Source: Symmetrospora coprosmae (Eukaryota > Basidiomycota > Cystobasidiomycetes > Symmetrosporaceae). From it: a stretch of 64,000 nt of DNA. Position 1 is the first letter of the stretch. Each line of letters starts with the position of its first letter. Under the pieces are notes generated by a model. The model saw nothing but the letters and a program-made list of their open reading frames with translations. It made no database searches and had not been told where the DNA came from. A program made the translations under genes and the position numbers. The stretch lies in assembly GCA_008802785.1 (NCBI GenBank), contig VUYT01000028.1:124001-188000 (forward strand), read 5' to 3'. Positions 46,014 through 57,233 of this stretch are shown in pieces.

Positions 46014-49000
46014 TCACCATTTGGTTGTGCGACCAGCTTTACTCTGGAAGACGCCCCGCTGGTGCATGCGATCCGAGCGGAAGTCTTGCTTCCGTTTCGC
46101 AATCCTCGGATCGTCTTGTGCGTATCGCTCAGCATCCTCGGCTCTGTCTGCGGCGTCCTCCTCCCACTCTCGCTCATCATATACCTCGTCCTGAGTGCCA
46201 GAGGCGCTGTGTACGCCAGGCGAGTCGACATCGTCAAGAGCCCCCTCGCCCAAGCCGCCACCTTCCTCTTGCTCAAGGTAGCCCAGGTTGACGACTCCAT
46301 CTCGGGGAATGGCACTTGTGTGGTCTTCCTGCGCTAGCTGATCCTGCGTGAGCGACGCCTTCTTGGCGTTCCGGATCTGGCGTTGTCGGACGGCTCTCTG
46401 CTCGCCATCGCGGTGCATGAAGCGTGCCGAGCCCTGTCGGCGCTCGCCTGCCTCGATAGCATAGTCGCGCATCTTGAGTGCAGCGTAAAGGGATGGATCT
46501 GCCGTCTCGCCCGCCAGAGCGGAGTGTAGGGAAGAGAGACCCCGGCTGAAGCGGATGGATATCTCCAAATGTGGCAGAGCATCGTTCGGACCCTCTGGTT
46601 TGCCAAATCGGAGACCGTCGCGGCGCGCTTCCTGATCCGGTGCATCTTTCGGATCTTCTCTTCGGGCTTCGTTTGTGGGCAGAGCCAGCAAGTCGAGGTC
46701 TCGGTTCTCCCGGCGCCTTGTGGCCAAGGTCAGCTGCGACACATCCGGATACCCGTATTTCCCGGTTAGGCACTTACCTCTTTTCTTTGTGTGCGCTATA
46801 CAAGTCGACTCTGACTATCGTACCGGAGTCGTCAACTAGATGGCTGGGCCAGACAATGCCCTCGCCGACGTTCTTCGTGCGACCTAGGCTTGAATGCGTG
46901 TCCAAGAGCCGAACCGAAAGAGCTCGCTGATAGCGGTTGAGCAGGGGAACGCGTAGAGGCGGATCGCATGTCCAAGTGACTGTATGGCCCGCAAGCGCAT
47001 GCACCCCGTCAGCCTTCGTGCATTGCATGGCTAGGCCGACATTGCGAGATGCTGACTGACCAGTCTCATTCCCATCTTCGGAGTTGGAGTCATCGGTGCG
47101 CACACGGTATTTCGCTCCAGCTATGCAGACTGAAACTGCACCCTGGAAACCAGGCGCCACACCTCGAGCAGTAATTCGCTCAATGAGAACTGTCCCAACA
47201 TCCCATCCTCGCAGAGACGGCGGCAGGTAGACATCAACTGGCTTGAAAAGGATTGACACGCGGATCCGTCCTGAGCCTGCAGAATGGAGACGAGTCAGAA
47301 TGAATCATCATTTGTATGCCTGAGGTGCACACGCCGCGCACCTATTCCACCGAGGAGCGGCCGCCACGCCGAGACCTGAGACGTCGAGGCAAACATGTCG
47401 GCGAGCCGCATGGACACGATGCCTATCACAGCATCGTCTTCCCGCTCGCGCGAGTCTAGAATGACAATGTCGACGCGGGTGCGCGTCCAGTCACGGCAGA
47501 AGGCTTCCGTCTTGGCATTGATGTAGGGCGACGAGGAGAGGCGCTTTAGCCTGGTCTTGAAGACGAGTGCATCGTTGATGAACTGCGCCAAAGTAGCGGC
47601 AGCGGATCAGACAGGACCATATGCGTCAAATGTGCCGGACACTGTAGCAATCAACGGCACGCTGAACGCGACTCACCACCTGTGCATAGGTGGAGGGCGT
47701 GTGCGTATCTGTCTTTGCGCCGTGCTTGAGTGCCCTCTGTTTGGCGGGCAGAGCGAGGTCCGCAAGCTGATGGACCTGGATTGCCAGGATGCCGCTATTC
47801 TGCTTTGGCGAGGGTGGCATTTTGGCGTCCATGGTTTCCTTGATGCGATCGGCATCTATTTCCGACACGCTTGGACATTAGCCAATCCTGCTCGTCTGGC
47901 AACAGGAAGCAGAGTCGGCTGCTACAAGAGACTGTATTGCTCACAGTGTCCGCTGCGCTTCTCGGACCCTTCCTGGTCGACGAGAGGTGCACCTGTTCCG
48001 CCTACCTTCATCTTGATGGTTGTCCCGGGCGAGATGCCTTTAGAGCCGCCCTTGCTGAGATCGTGTACGTGGAAATAGCCAGCCGAGAAGCGCACATTTC
48101 CCTTGTTGTTGCTTGACCGTATAGCCTTTTCCAGAGGCATGTCGAGATGAAGCAGCTCCCCCTTTGCTTCGAACAGCGTCTGTATCGACACCTCAACCTT
48201 GCCAAGCGAGCTGGGCAGGAGGCGCAGCCCACGGTCAGTGCGGGGCGCCGCGGGCTCTCAGACATGGGCATCGGTCGCACGCACTCATCCGCTGTAATTT
48301 TGTCGGAATCCCAAAGCTCCAGGCTGAGCCTCTCTCCCTCCCTGATGGCATCCGGCGGCACGGGCACAAAGGCCACCTCCTCCCAGCGTGGGTTGAGCTC
48401 GTTGCGGATGACGCGGGTGACGTGCATGATCTTGCCGAGTTTGCTCCACGTCAACAGGACGAAAGGGTCTGATTTGGAACCGTGGTCCGTGTCGCTCAGG
48501 CCAGACGCCGAGTGGATCACGACGACAGCCACGCCCTGGCTCTCCGTGTTGAGATCAACGTCCTGGCCCATGATGAGCCGCGCGGCGTCGAGCGTGAATG
48601 CGTTCGGCGCGATGAAGGCCCCAAGCACGTCTGCTACTGCCGCGTGGACGTAATCGCTTAGCATGGGCAGGCGCATCACGTTGAGCGTCTTGAGCGGGCG
48701 CGCGGACAGGGTAAATTCCGGCATTGTCGGGAAGGAAACAGTGGTCTGGCTACGTGCGGGTAGTCATGCAGTCAGAGGACATTACCCAGACTTGCCCAAT
48801 GAGAGAAGACTTACCGGACAAACGGCGGATCTGAAATCAACTCGACACGGGTCCGCATGACGCCCGAAGCCGAGGACAGCTCCGCAAATATCGGTATCTC
48901 GACGGTCTGGACGCCTTCTAGTCCGACAGCGACGTAGACCAGCATGTGAATGTTTTGCTGATGGCGTACAATTGGAGGTCAGTCGGACAAGCGATCCACA

Positions 49001-49859
49001 AGACAGACAGTACCACAAATCTGCACCCACCGTGGCGGACGCACGCTCCTCCCCTTGGTATGCGAAGTGTATTTCGAGATTGACATGCCTGCTCGAGTCG
49101 GACTCCGGGTCGTGCCCTTCCGCGATGGGCTGGTCCGGGTCCAAGCGCTTGACCTTGACAATCTTGAACGGGTTCTGCCCGAGGTCGAGCCCTTCGATGC
49201 GGACGGCGCTGATGAGCTTTGGGAACTCTGCCTTCATTGCGTCCTCGAGGACGTCGAGGACGGGCAGTAGGAGATCCGTGTTGACGATGGGAACGAGCTT
49301 TTCGATGACGCCGTTGATCCAGTCGGCCGTTTCAAAGGGCTGGGAGCCATCGCTTGCGGCGCCCTGGAAGCATGAGCAGCGTGTCAGAGAGAGGTTTAAG
49401 CCTTGTGTGCTACGTATTGTTATAGGAAAAATGCGAGCTGCTCCCGTGCCCCCATTGCCACCCCCCCTTGTCGCGACGCACCTGACCAACGACGCTTCCC
49501 TTTGCGCGCTGCGTATCGGCCTCATACTGGTGCTGGATGTGCCGGGCGTACTCGGAGTGCACGCCGACAATGACGAGGACGACGGCGAGGATCCACCAGC
49601 TGGACCATGAGCTGCTCCTGTCCAACAGGATAGTTGACAGAGTCGCGGCTGCAAAGGCTGCGCCGGCCGAGTAGAGCCCTTGCTTTCGGTACTTTGCAAT
49701 GTCGACGGCTACGGCTCTGTGAGCTGCATTGCCCTGTGAAGCTGTGTCATTGTCTCTCCTGTGCGCGTGCAGAGCTGGAGCATCCACAGCCTGGCCTGCT
49801 CTTGACGGATCCGTCTGCTTGCGGTGAGCATCCCGTCGCTCCTGCTGATGGTGGTTCAT
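46014..49859 (-). CDS. SMP and C2 domain protein, Mug190/tricalbin-like
   Basis: Exons 49859-49482, 49363-49031, 48957-48815, 48749-48285, 48210-47993, 47855-47677, 47582-47342, 47276-46778 and 46716-46014 give about 1052 aa. An N-terminal hydrophobic hairpin (WWILAVVLVIVGVHSEY) anchors it in the ER. An SMP lipid-binding domain follows (ADWINGVIEKLVPIVNTDLL, FPKLISAVRIEGLDLG, IHFAYQGEE). The first C2 domain has VIHSASGLSDTDHGSKSDPF with the calcium-site aspartates, and a second C2 is split by introns. The C-terminal third is charged and disordered (EEDAADRAEDAERYAQDD). Family knowledge points to lipid transfer at ER-plasma membrane contacts; S. pombe Mug190 has this architecture. Two junctions are less sure: the donor at 47993, and the AAG acceptor before 46716. 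Confidence 0.82.
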
Positions 49860-50285
49860 GGGCGAGTGTCGTGTCCATGTATGGAGCAGCTGTACGATAG
49901 CAGTTAGTCGCTCAGTGAGTCAGTCAGTCAGTGCAAGAGGAAGCAACGTCCAGAAGCTCTACAGTATCTTCCCCTTTCCCTTGAAGAGCTGTCAGCACGG
50001 CATGACGTCCATCTGCACGTGCAGGGAGGCGACACGGAGACAGATGTCCGCAATTGACTGCTGTACATCGCATAGAAGAACAGCAGCAGCGAGGGGCACG
50101 TCTGAGCAGATGCGTCGATGAGGAACGCTCTTGCGCGCTCATCTAGCCGCTGCACCCCCGTACATGGCGGGCGCTCTGGGCAGCTCGCCGAGTCCTCAGG
50201 AAGCTGCCAGTGGGTGCCCGTGCCTGTTGGCCCTTTACTCGTGTCGGACATCACCCTAGTACACACATATCCCACCCATCACACC
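49860..50285. promoter_or_regulatory. Divergent promoter of Mug190-like gene and ARL8
   Basis: A 426-bp shared upstream region. AGTC tandem repeats lie at 49917-49931. No gene is seen. Confidence 0.4.
49917..49931. repeat. AGTC tetramer repeat
   Basis: Three copies plus a partial one, about 60 bp upstream of the Mug190-like ATG. Confidence 0.7.
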
Positions 50286-51402
50286 ATGGCGAGCTACTTC
50301 ACCTCGCTCCTCGACTGGCTGCGCGGTCTGTTCTTCACAAAGTCCCTCGAGATCACCTTGCTCGGCCTGCAGAACGCTGGTCAGTGCGGATGCGGGAGGG
50401 AGAGAGAGAGAGGAGCACAGCCTGCAGCGAGGCTGACAGGATTGACGTGCTGACCGGGACGCGTAACCTCGCTCCAGGCAAGACCTCCCTTGTCAACGTC
50501 CTGGCGGTAAGTGCTCTGCTTCAGCGGTCCAGAGTAGGACTGTCGCCCGCATCGACGGTTCCTGACGACCACCGTACCACCCCGCTTGCCACGTCGTAGG
50601 CAGGGCAGTTCTCGGAAGAGATGGTACCGACTGTGTGCGTCGCTCTCTCTCAATGCCCAGTGCAGGCTACACTCTCCTTGCTAACCGTCTCTCATCCCAA
50701 TCCGTGTCATGTCATGCCAGCGGGTGAGCATGCGCGTCGACGCTTCCACGCCCGAAAGAACAGGCGCAGTTGACGCACCAACTACGGTACTTGCCAGCTT
50801 CAACATGAAGGTCGTCAAGGTCAAGAATGTCAAAATCAAGCTCTGGGATCTCGGCGGACAGGCCCGATTCAGATCCATGTGGACGCGATACGCCCGTGGC
50901 GCCAATGCGATACTGTGAGTGGCTCCATCTGGACGTATCCGACGCCTTCCACAAGTATGTTGAAACGTCTCTGCGGCCCTGTAGTTTTGTCGTGGACTCG
51001 GCCGACATGTCCTCCCTGGAGAGCGCAAAGACGGAACTTCTCTCGCTCCTCGAACGTCCAGAGCTCGCGGGGATACCTACCCTCATCCTCTGCAACAAGA
51101 GCGATCTGCCCGATGCCCTAAAGGTGGAGCAGATGATTGAACGGCTGTGAGTCTTGGATCCCAGTGACTCATAACGCCCTGTTCTGTGCTGAATACGTCC
51201 TTCCATGCCTCCAGGGAGCTGTTAAAGGTGTCAGGGCGGGAGTGCAGGTAGGGATCAGTTCCGTGGCATGATCTACGTGGTCGAGGCGGGCTGATATTGC
51301 TTCTATCGCGTTCTTGCGAGACTCTCCAGCATCTACTCCATTTCCTGCTTGAATTCAGCAAACATCGACATCACGCTGGACTGGCTTCGCAAACGAGCGT
51401 AG
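50286..51402 (+). CDS. ARL8: Arf-like GTPase ARL8
   Basis: Eight exons give 181 aa: 50286-50379, 50478-50506, 50600-50634, 50721-50723 (3 nt), 50798-50914, 50985-51146, 51215-51247 and 51330-51402. The GTPase motifs are complete: GLQNAGKTSL (P-loop, an intron inside a Gly codon), PTVGFNM (switch I), [13 protein letters not shown] (switch II) and CNKSDLP. The N-terminus [17 protein letters not shown] is an amphipathic helix without a Gly2 myristoylation site, as in Arl8, and [16 protein letters not shown] is Arl8-specific. Arl8 recruits motors and tethers to lysosome or vacuole membranes. Without the 3-nt exon the invariant Gly of TVGFN is lost. Confidence 0.95.
50721..50723 (+). other. ARL8: 3-nt internal micro-exon (CGG) of ARL8
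   Basis: CGG is preceded by CATGCCAG and followed by GTGAGC, good acceptor and donor sites. Exon 3 ends ACT-GT and exon 5 starts C-TTC, so GT+C, GG+C give Val-Gly and restore PTVGFNM. The flanking introns are 86 and 74 nt, typical for this locus. Direct joining of exons 3 and 5 would keep frame but lose the Gly. Confidence 0.82.
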
Positions 51403-51630
51403 CCCATTTCATCCCCGACCGCGCTGCCACAATTCTAGCCCAGTGACTTGCGAAATCAGGCTTCTCCATACCGTCGTTGTAACAATGCATCCCCGTTCGC
51501 AGCAGTCTCTAGATACGACGCCTCGAACCCATGTAAAGTAGAGATACGGAGCCAGCGATGCTGATGACAACAACATGCAGACATTCATTCTCTCATGAGC
51601 TTATCCCCTGCGAGGCCTACCATGGCTGTT

Positions 51631-52778
51631 TCATGACTCCTCTTCCATCTTCGCTGCCGGGCCTGCCGAGTCCAACCGCACTTCCCCGTTCTCGCCAGAC
51701 GTCGAGGTGGCAGGGCCAGTCCCTCCGTTCTGCGGTGGGTGCGGCTGAGATTGTGGTTGCGCTTGACGGTTCTGGCTCGCGCCGGTGCCAGGCGATGCTG
51801 GATTCGGCCCGACCAGCTCTGGGTGCTGCAGGTGCGTCGAGCCCGCTGCGCCCGGCGGCCACCGCTCCGGGTAGGGTCTGACGCTGTCAATGCCAACGGG
51901 TATGTTGTACTCGCTGTCGAGGACAACCGCGACGGGTCGGTAGATGACGCGCTTCACAATGTGCGCCGTGCGGTCCCATTGCGCAGGGTTGTGCTCGCTC
52001 CGCAGCGTGACGCTTTGCCCGACTTCGTACTCGCCGTCAGCTGGGGCGGAGACAAAGCTGTGTGCCAGGGTAAGGCAAGCCGTCAGCTCAGATGATGGGT
52101 TGCTGAGCAGTCGTGAGAAGAGCGGCACGCACAGCGTCTGATCCACCGTCTCGAAGGACTTGCTGCGTCCAGCGATATCGGGTCCGATACTGCGGGCAAG
52201 GTGCGGCGTCAAGGGCAGTGAGAGCGAGCTAGCTTTGGCACAGCATAGATGACTAGTGTGCCACAGATGAGGACATTAGGCGCTTACCATTCCAAATTCA
52301 GCTCTCGACACCGCTCGCATCTGTCCGGGCGGGGATGGAGTCGCGCTTCCCTGTCAGCTCTGCTCGTCCTGTAGACCGCCCCGCCCCGACGGGCCTCGTT
52401 CCAGGCACCAGGAGAATCCGTAGCCCTCACGTAGTCGTTACGCTAGTCCTGGAGCACTCGGCCTCGTGCACGCGACAGTAGTCTGCGCTCAAGGGGAATG
52501 TCAGCGAGTCGTAACGACCTCCCGTCTGGCTCGCGCTCGACGAGCTCCTCCACGCCAGAGTAGGTGCGCTTCTAGCTCCGAGTGGCAGAGGCAGCCTCAC
52601 CGCATGCATGATCCGCGGCGCCGCCGTTGACGGACCAGTCGAGGCTGACGCCGTTCACGAGGCCCGACGAGTGCGCCGCATACGTCCCGAGAAGCAGGCT
52701 CGACTCTTCGTGCTTCTGGAGCGAGGCGGCCGAATTGCCGTCCAGCGGTTGCAAGGGCGCATAAGAGTAGGCTGCCAT
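51631..52778 (-). CDS. Unidentified protein with Pro/Gln-rich C-terminus
   Basis: A phase-consistent four-exon model gives 304 aa: 52778-52684, 52571-52431, 52368-52288 and 52228-51631. Intron 1 uses the strong donor GTATGC. The last exon is best supported: FETVDQTLCVPLFSRLLSN, then EYEVGQSVTLRSEHNPAQW, IVKRVIYRPVAVVLDSEYN and VDSVRPYPERW-like residues, ending in a Pro/Gln/Gly-rich acidic tail. Exon 3 carries RCERCREL. I do not recognise a family. Stop codons of this gene and ARL8 are 228 bp apart (convergent). The upstream exons are less certain than the last one. Confidence 0.5.
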
Positions 52779-53096
52779 GGGATCCTGATGTGGTATCGGC
52801 TTCAGTCTTTACGGTTTTCCGGTTGTGCGCATTTGAGGAGCAACGATGACCTGGGCAGAGGAAGCCGTCGAAAGCGGGGTCAAAGACGTGTAGGCCGCAA
52901 TATTGGGTACGCGGCCAAGCTATTAGCGCTACACATATTGAACATGACTAGACGGCGAGAACGATACATGGCACTGCAGGAGGCTGCCGCTGCTGCTGCT
53001 GCTCTCCTCTGTGCTTGCTTTCTTCTGCGTCTGCGAGGGCACGTGATTCTTCCCACTGCGAATGCGCACTGTACGCATCTGGCTTCATCTTCAGGC
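52779..53096. other. Intergenic, 318 bp
   Basis: Promoter of the unidentified gene and 3' flank of EGT1; no gene is seen. Confidence 0.35.
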
Positions 53097-56000
53097 CTAC
53101 GCATCGTATGCTACACGCCCACCAGCAAAGACGTAAGGGTACCCAGCCTGGTACCAGTTGGTGAAGGTGGTCCTGCCAGCGACCCGTGGGATGGTAGCTA
53201 AGACAGGATCTTCAGGTCAGCCAGGACGCCCGCTGCAAGCAGGCCACTCATCCTCAAACTCACCGAAGCTGCCACCCAGCATGATCCAGTGACAGCCGTC
53301 AAAGAAGTCGCGAGAGTAGTCCGGGTACAGCTCCGAGGCCTTCCACCCCTCGTGTGCGTCAAAGGTCGAGCACGTCCACTCCCAGACGCCACCGTTGCTC
53401 GCGTGCGCTGCAACACCCGTGTCGCGAGTCGGAGCAGGCAGGCGCGCAGGAGTGGGGTGCCAGTTGGCAAAGCCAATGTTGGCGCCGACGTGGTCGACCG
53501 GATGGTCTGCATGCCACCTGCGCAGCTCGCCTTCTCTCGGCAGACGACCGCCGACACTCTCTGCGTACTGCGACAGTTGCTTGGCCGCAGCCATGCACGG
53601 CCAGTCTCGTGCAATTTCGATCGGCACCACGCCCGGCGCAGTGAGGACGCGCACGCCGACACTTCCGTCCTCTCGCTGCAACCACGAGCCAGGCAGGAGC
53701 TCCTTTGGCATCCCAGCCTTGCGGTAGAAGGCCAGGTACTCGCCATTGCTGATGGGCAGTTGGGAGATCTTGAAAGCCGGGACGTCGACGACACGGGATG
53801 GTGTCTCGTTGTCCCATCCAAACGTATGGGCTGCGTCGTACGCTGTAAACGCGTCGAGGGCATCGTCATCATCGTGCCCGATCGTGATTCTCGAGGCAGA
53901 ATAGCTGATGACAAGGTCGTCTCGGGCAGAGCGTTTCTCGGCGGCGACTTGTCGATCCCATTGCTTTGACAGAGCGGGCCAGTCCGGCACCGTAAAGCCC
54001 GGCGCAGTGAGGAGCTTGCCCGGCGTGATCTGGGCCGCCATGCTGCAGGAAGATCGCCGTATCAGCTTGTGCACTCTTCCCAAATTGGAGAATACGCGGA
54101 TGGCAACCCACTAGAGCAAAGTTTCGAGGTGCATGACCTCGTGCTCGTATACCATACCCATGACGCGTGCCAGACGACGGTCCGTGGTCTTTGGGTGCAC
54201 TAGCCGCTCGGTATAGATGCTGTGCAGCCTCTTGCGGACACGGTCTCTGTACTGGACGATCTCATCGACGCTCGGCCAGTCCTCCATGCGCGTGGGCACG
54301 ACAGAATGGGCGTGAACCTTCGAAGGATCCTCCATGTTCGGGTCGATGCCCCGCTCGAACATGTCCGGGTAGTGCGCAGGCTCCGTGAAGGGTTCCTTCA
54401 GGTAGCGCGACATGTGAATGTCAAGGAAACCAGGGATGTGCCCGAGATAGAAGAGGCAGATGTGTCGCAGGTCAATGGGCTTCGTGAGCAGCAGATCGCG
54501 AGGGATCATTGAGAGAGTCTAGAAGGTATGCTATATGTGAGTCTCGGGCATCTCTCAAGCCTGCAGGCACGGAGTGCTCACCACACAATCCCAGGCCTTC
54601 CAGAGCGCATCCCACTCCTGCAGACTGGGCAAGCCGAACGGGTTGACACCCTTTGCTTTGGCCTCGAGCGTACTGGGGAACCAGAAGAGCGGCTTCTCCA
54701 CAAGATAGAGCGAGTAGCCGCCAGTCCGCTCGTCGTCCGTCCACTTCTGGACGACTCGAAGCCCTGCAGATGCGAGCAGAGCTGCCGCTTCGTGCGGGGT
54801 GTACTTGTAGGAGCGCTCAATGCGAACGAGCTCGCCTCGCGCGAACTTGATTTCCTCTCCGCCTCTGACCTTGACGGCGAAGTCCTCCTTGGCGCGGAGG
54901 TACGCCTCATGCCGTCCCTTAGGCTGGTTGTAGCGGTTGGCGTACTCAAACTGATCCTGGCTGAAACCCGGGTGCCCTAGGATGGCATCAACGTGGTCGA
55001 TTCCGTTGAGAATGAAGTCGCGCGTGACGTTGAGCGAGTCGTTGTATGCGCGTTCGATCGTGACACAATCGTCACAGCCATCAATGCCAATGAGCATCGT
55101 GTCACCGGGCAACATGGCATCTTCGCTGATCTTGCGGAGGAAGTCAGAGGCGCCGCTCCGGCTGTAGTTGCCGATGCTCGAACCGAGGAAGAGGATGCTC
55201 TTCGGGTCGTTGCGCGAGGAGGAGCCGCTGCTGTCGTACTTGCCTTCCTTGAGGTAAGGAAGCGCGTCATCGTACGATGCGCAGATACCTTTAGCAACAA
55301 TCTTCGGTGAGCCCGAGGCAGGGACCGGGGAAGTCTCGCTTCGGTTTATGCCTTGTGTGGTGACTGCCTCGCCCGTGGTCTTCTCCAGCTGGGCGAGCGT
55401 CGTTTCGAGCTGACCGTGCTCGAGGTCGAGAGCGTAGTACGTCAAGCCCGACAGCTTGGTCTGTGGCTTTTTGGTCTCGGCAGCGGTATCATCGGGAACG
55501 AGGAGGGTATCGTGAAGTGCACGCAGCAGGACGCTCGTCTTCTTGAGCGAGCCTGCGCCAAGTTCGATGACCGAGCCGTACGACTGCTTGTGCTGCTCAT
55601 CAAGCCCGAGGTTGCCGTTGACCCTAATACCGCTGCTTTGTCAGCTCCTGGCAGTCTGCCAGTATAGGAGCGCGGCGACCGCCAACTCACCCAAAGTTGT
55701 TCCTACCGACGGCAGAGTCTCCCCTGCGGAGGCAGCCAAAGAGGTTCAAAGTCAGCGCAAGGGAGATCTGCGCCATCTCGTGCACGTACCATTTCTCCTT
55801 GACGTCAGTCTTCTTCTGCAGACCGCGGTAGCTGTCCTCCTTTCGCGGAGCGTCATCCTCGCCCTGTTCGGTTTCTTCCAGACGCGGGGACGACTTCGGG
55901 GTAGACACGCTCGAGTTGTCAGATGAGACGTCCGAAGAGCAGCCCATCGCGGGGACATTGTCGATGTTCGTTGTGGAGCAGCCGGGAAGCTTTGTCGAGG

Positions 56001-56593
56001 CAAAGAGGCGGCCAGCGATTTCCTTGCCGTACTTTTGAAGAATGGCCAACTCGGAACCATACAGATAGTAGTCGTCCGTTTGCGTGATTCTGTCGTAGAT
56101 GTCGAGGCCTGTGAGGTAAGGTCAGCTCCTGATGCTTGCGGAAGTGGACGTGCTCTAGCGGCCGCACACGGGCTCCAGCTGCTACCCTATCTCGCTAACT
56201 CACCTTTGTCGTCGTACAGTACCACTGGATTCCATGTATGATCGTTACCGCATGATTGGCAATCAGCTCTCGAACGGATCTCCGGTGATCCAACGCAGGC
56301 ACGGGGATGGAAAGCCAAAGAGCCGGGCCGGGAAACGACAGGGATGGGAGAGCAGTGCTGGACTCACTTGTGGTGATCTCTTTGGCATAGGCCCACTCCT
56401 TGTCCTCGCTCGTCTCTCCAGGAACGACGAGCTCCTTCTTCCTCAGGCCCTCGAGGATCTGCTCGGCCAGAGCGGTGTCTCCACCACTGGCCGCACCAGG
56501 AGCTTCGTCACCATTTCTGGCAGCAGCAGGGTCCGGCAAGCTTGCGTTTGAGGACTTGGGGGATGTGCGTAGGTTCAAGATGTCGGCGACCAT
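53097..56593 (-). CDS. EGT1: Ergothioneine synthase (EgtD-EgtB fusion)
   Basis: Exons 56593-56368, 56224-56204 (21 nt), 56108-55691, 55632-54582, 54518-54112, 54042-53264 and 53197-53097 give 1000 aa. The N-terminal half is the SAM-dependent histidine trimethylase: MVLYDDKGLDIYDRIT, VIELGAGSLKKT (SAM site), FLGSSIGNYSR and YKYTPHEAAALLASAGL. The C-terminal half is the iron sulfoxide synthase: a DinB-like part with EHEVMHLETLLY (HxxxHxE iron ligands), then the FGE-like domain (PISNGEYLAF, GGRLPREGELRRW, GGVWEWTCSTF, DFFDGCHWIMLGGSFAT, ending AGGRVAYDA). It converts histidine plus cysteine towards ergothioneine, a thiol antioxidant. It is longer than typical Egt1 because of an acidic Ser-rich insert near residues 120-165. 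It diverges from the GPI-protein gene. Confidence 0.95.
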
Positions 56594-57233
56594 GACTGGA
56601 GATGGCTATATCACAATGGGAGAGAGCCAGAGAAAGAGGAGGCGGCCGCAAGAGCCAAAGAGCCGGTCGGGGTCATGACCGAGTCCCAGTCCTGCTTGCA
56701 GCCTACCCGCCGAACTGCGCGGGCAAGCACATGTGACCGCGCAGGTCAGGTCAAGTCAAGGCGGAGACGGGCGAGTCCGTGTGGCTGGTGCGCAGGCGAG
56801 GTGTACACGAGCACAGGTCCGTAGCCGACATCATAGCTGGCTGAGGCTGCCGCCCCGACCTGCATGACCACATTGCAGCCAAGTTCGCCACCGAGCGCCT
56901 GGATGCAGGACTCGGACTGAGGAAGTTTCGCACCAGCGTGCAAGCCAGAGAGCAGGACACTGTACAGACGCTGTCATTGATGCTCTGCACGGCCGCGACC
57001 CCCAGTTCCTGACGTAGTATGCGTCCGCGGTGGAAGCCAGCGCTTCCTGCGTGCCTTCTGCCTCCCTGCCCTGCCCTGCCCTGCACTGCCGCTGCTGCCT
57101 TTCCCGTCGCAGCCCCTGCGGTTCCCGTCTGTTTCCCTCATCCGACACCAGCACAGTACCACATCGCACACATCGCTGCCAGCGCAGACCCCACTCTCTC
57201 TTTCTCACACCCACACGCATACATACCTACAAG
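56594..57233. promoter_or_regulatory. Divergent promoter of EGT1 and GPI-protein gene
   Basis: 640 bp without a supported gene. Contains CTGCC repeats at 57066-57084 and CT-rich DNA just before the + strand ATG. Confidence 0.4.
57066..57084. repeat. CTGCC pentamer repeat
   Basis: Three copies plus a partial fourth. Confidence 0.7.
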
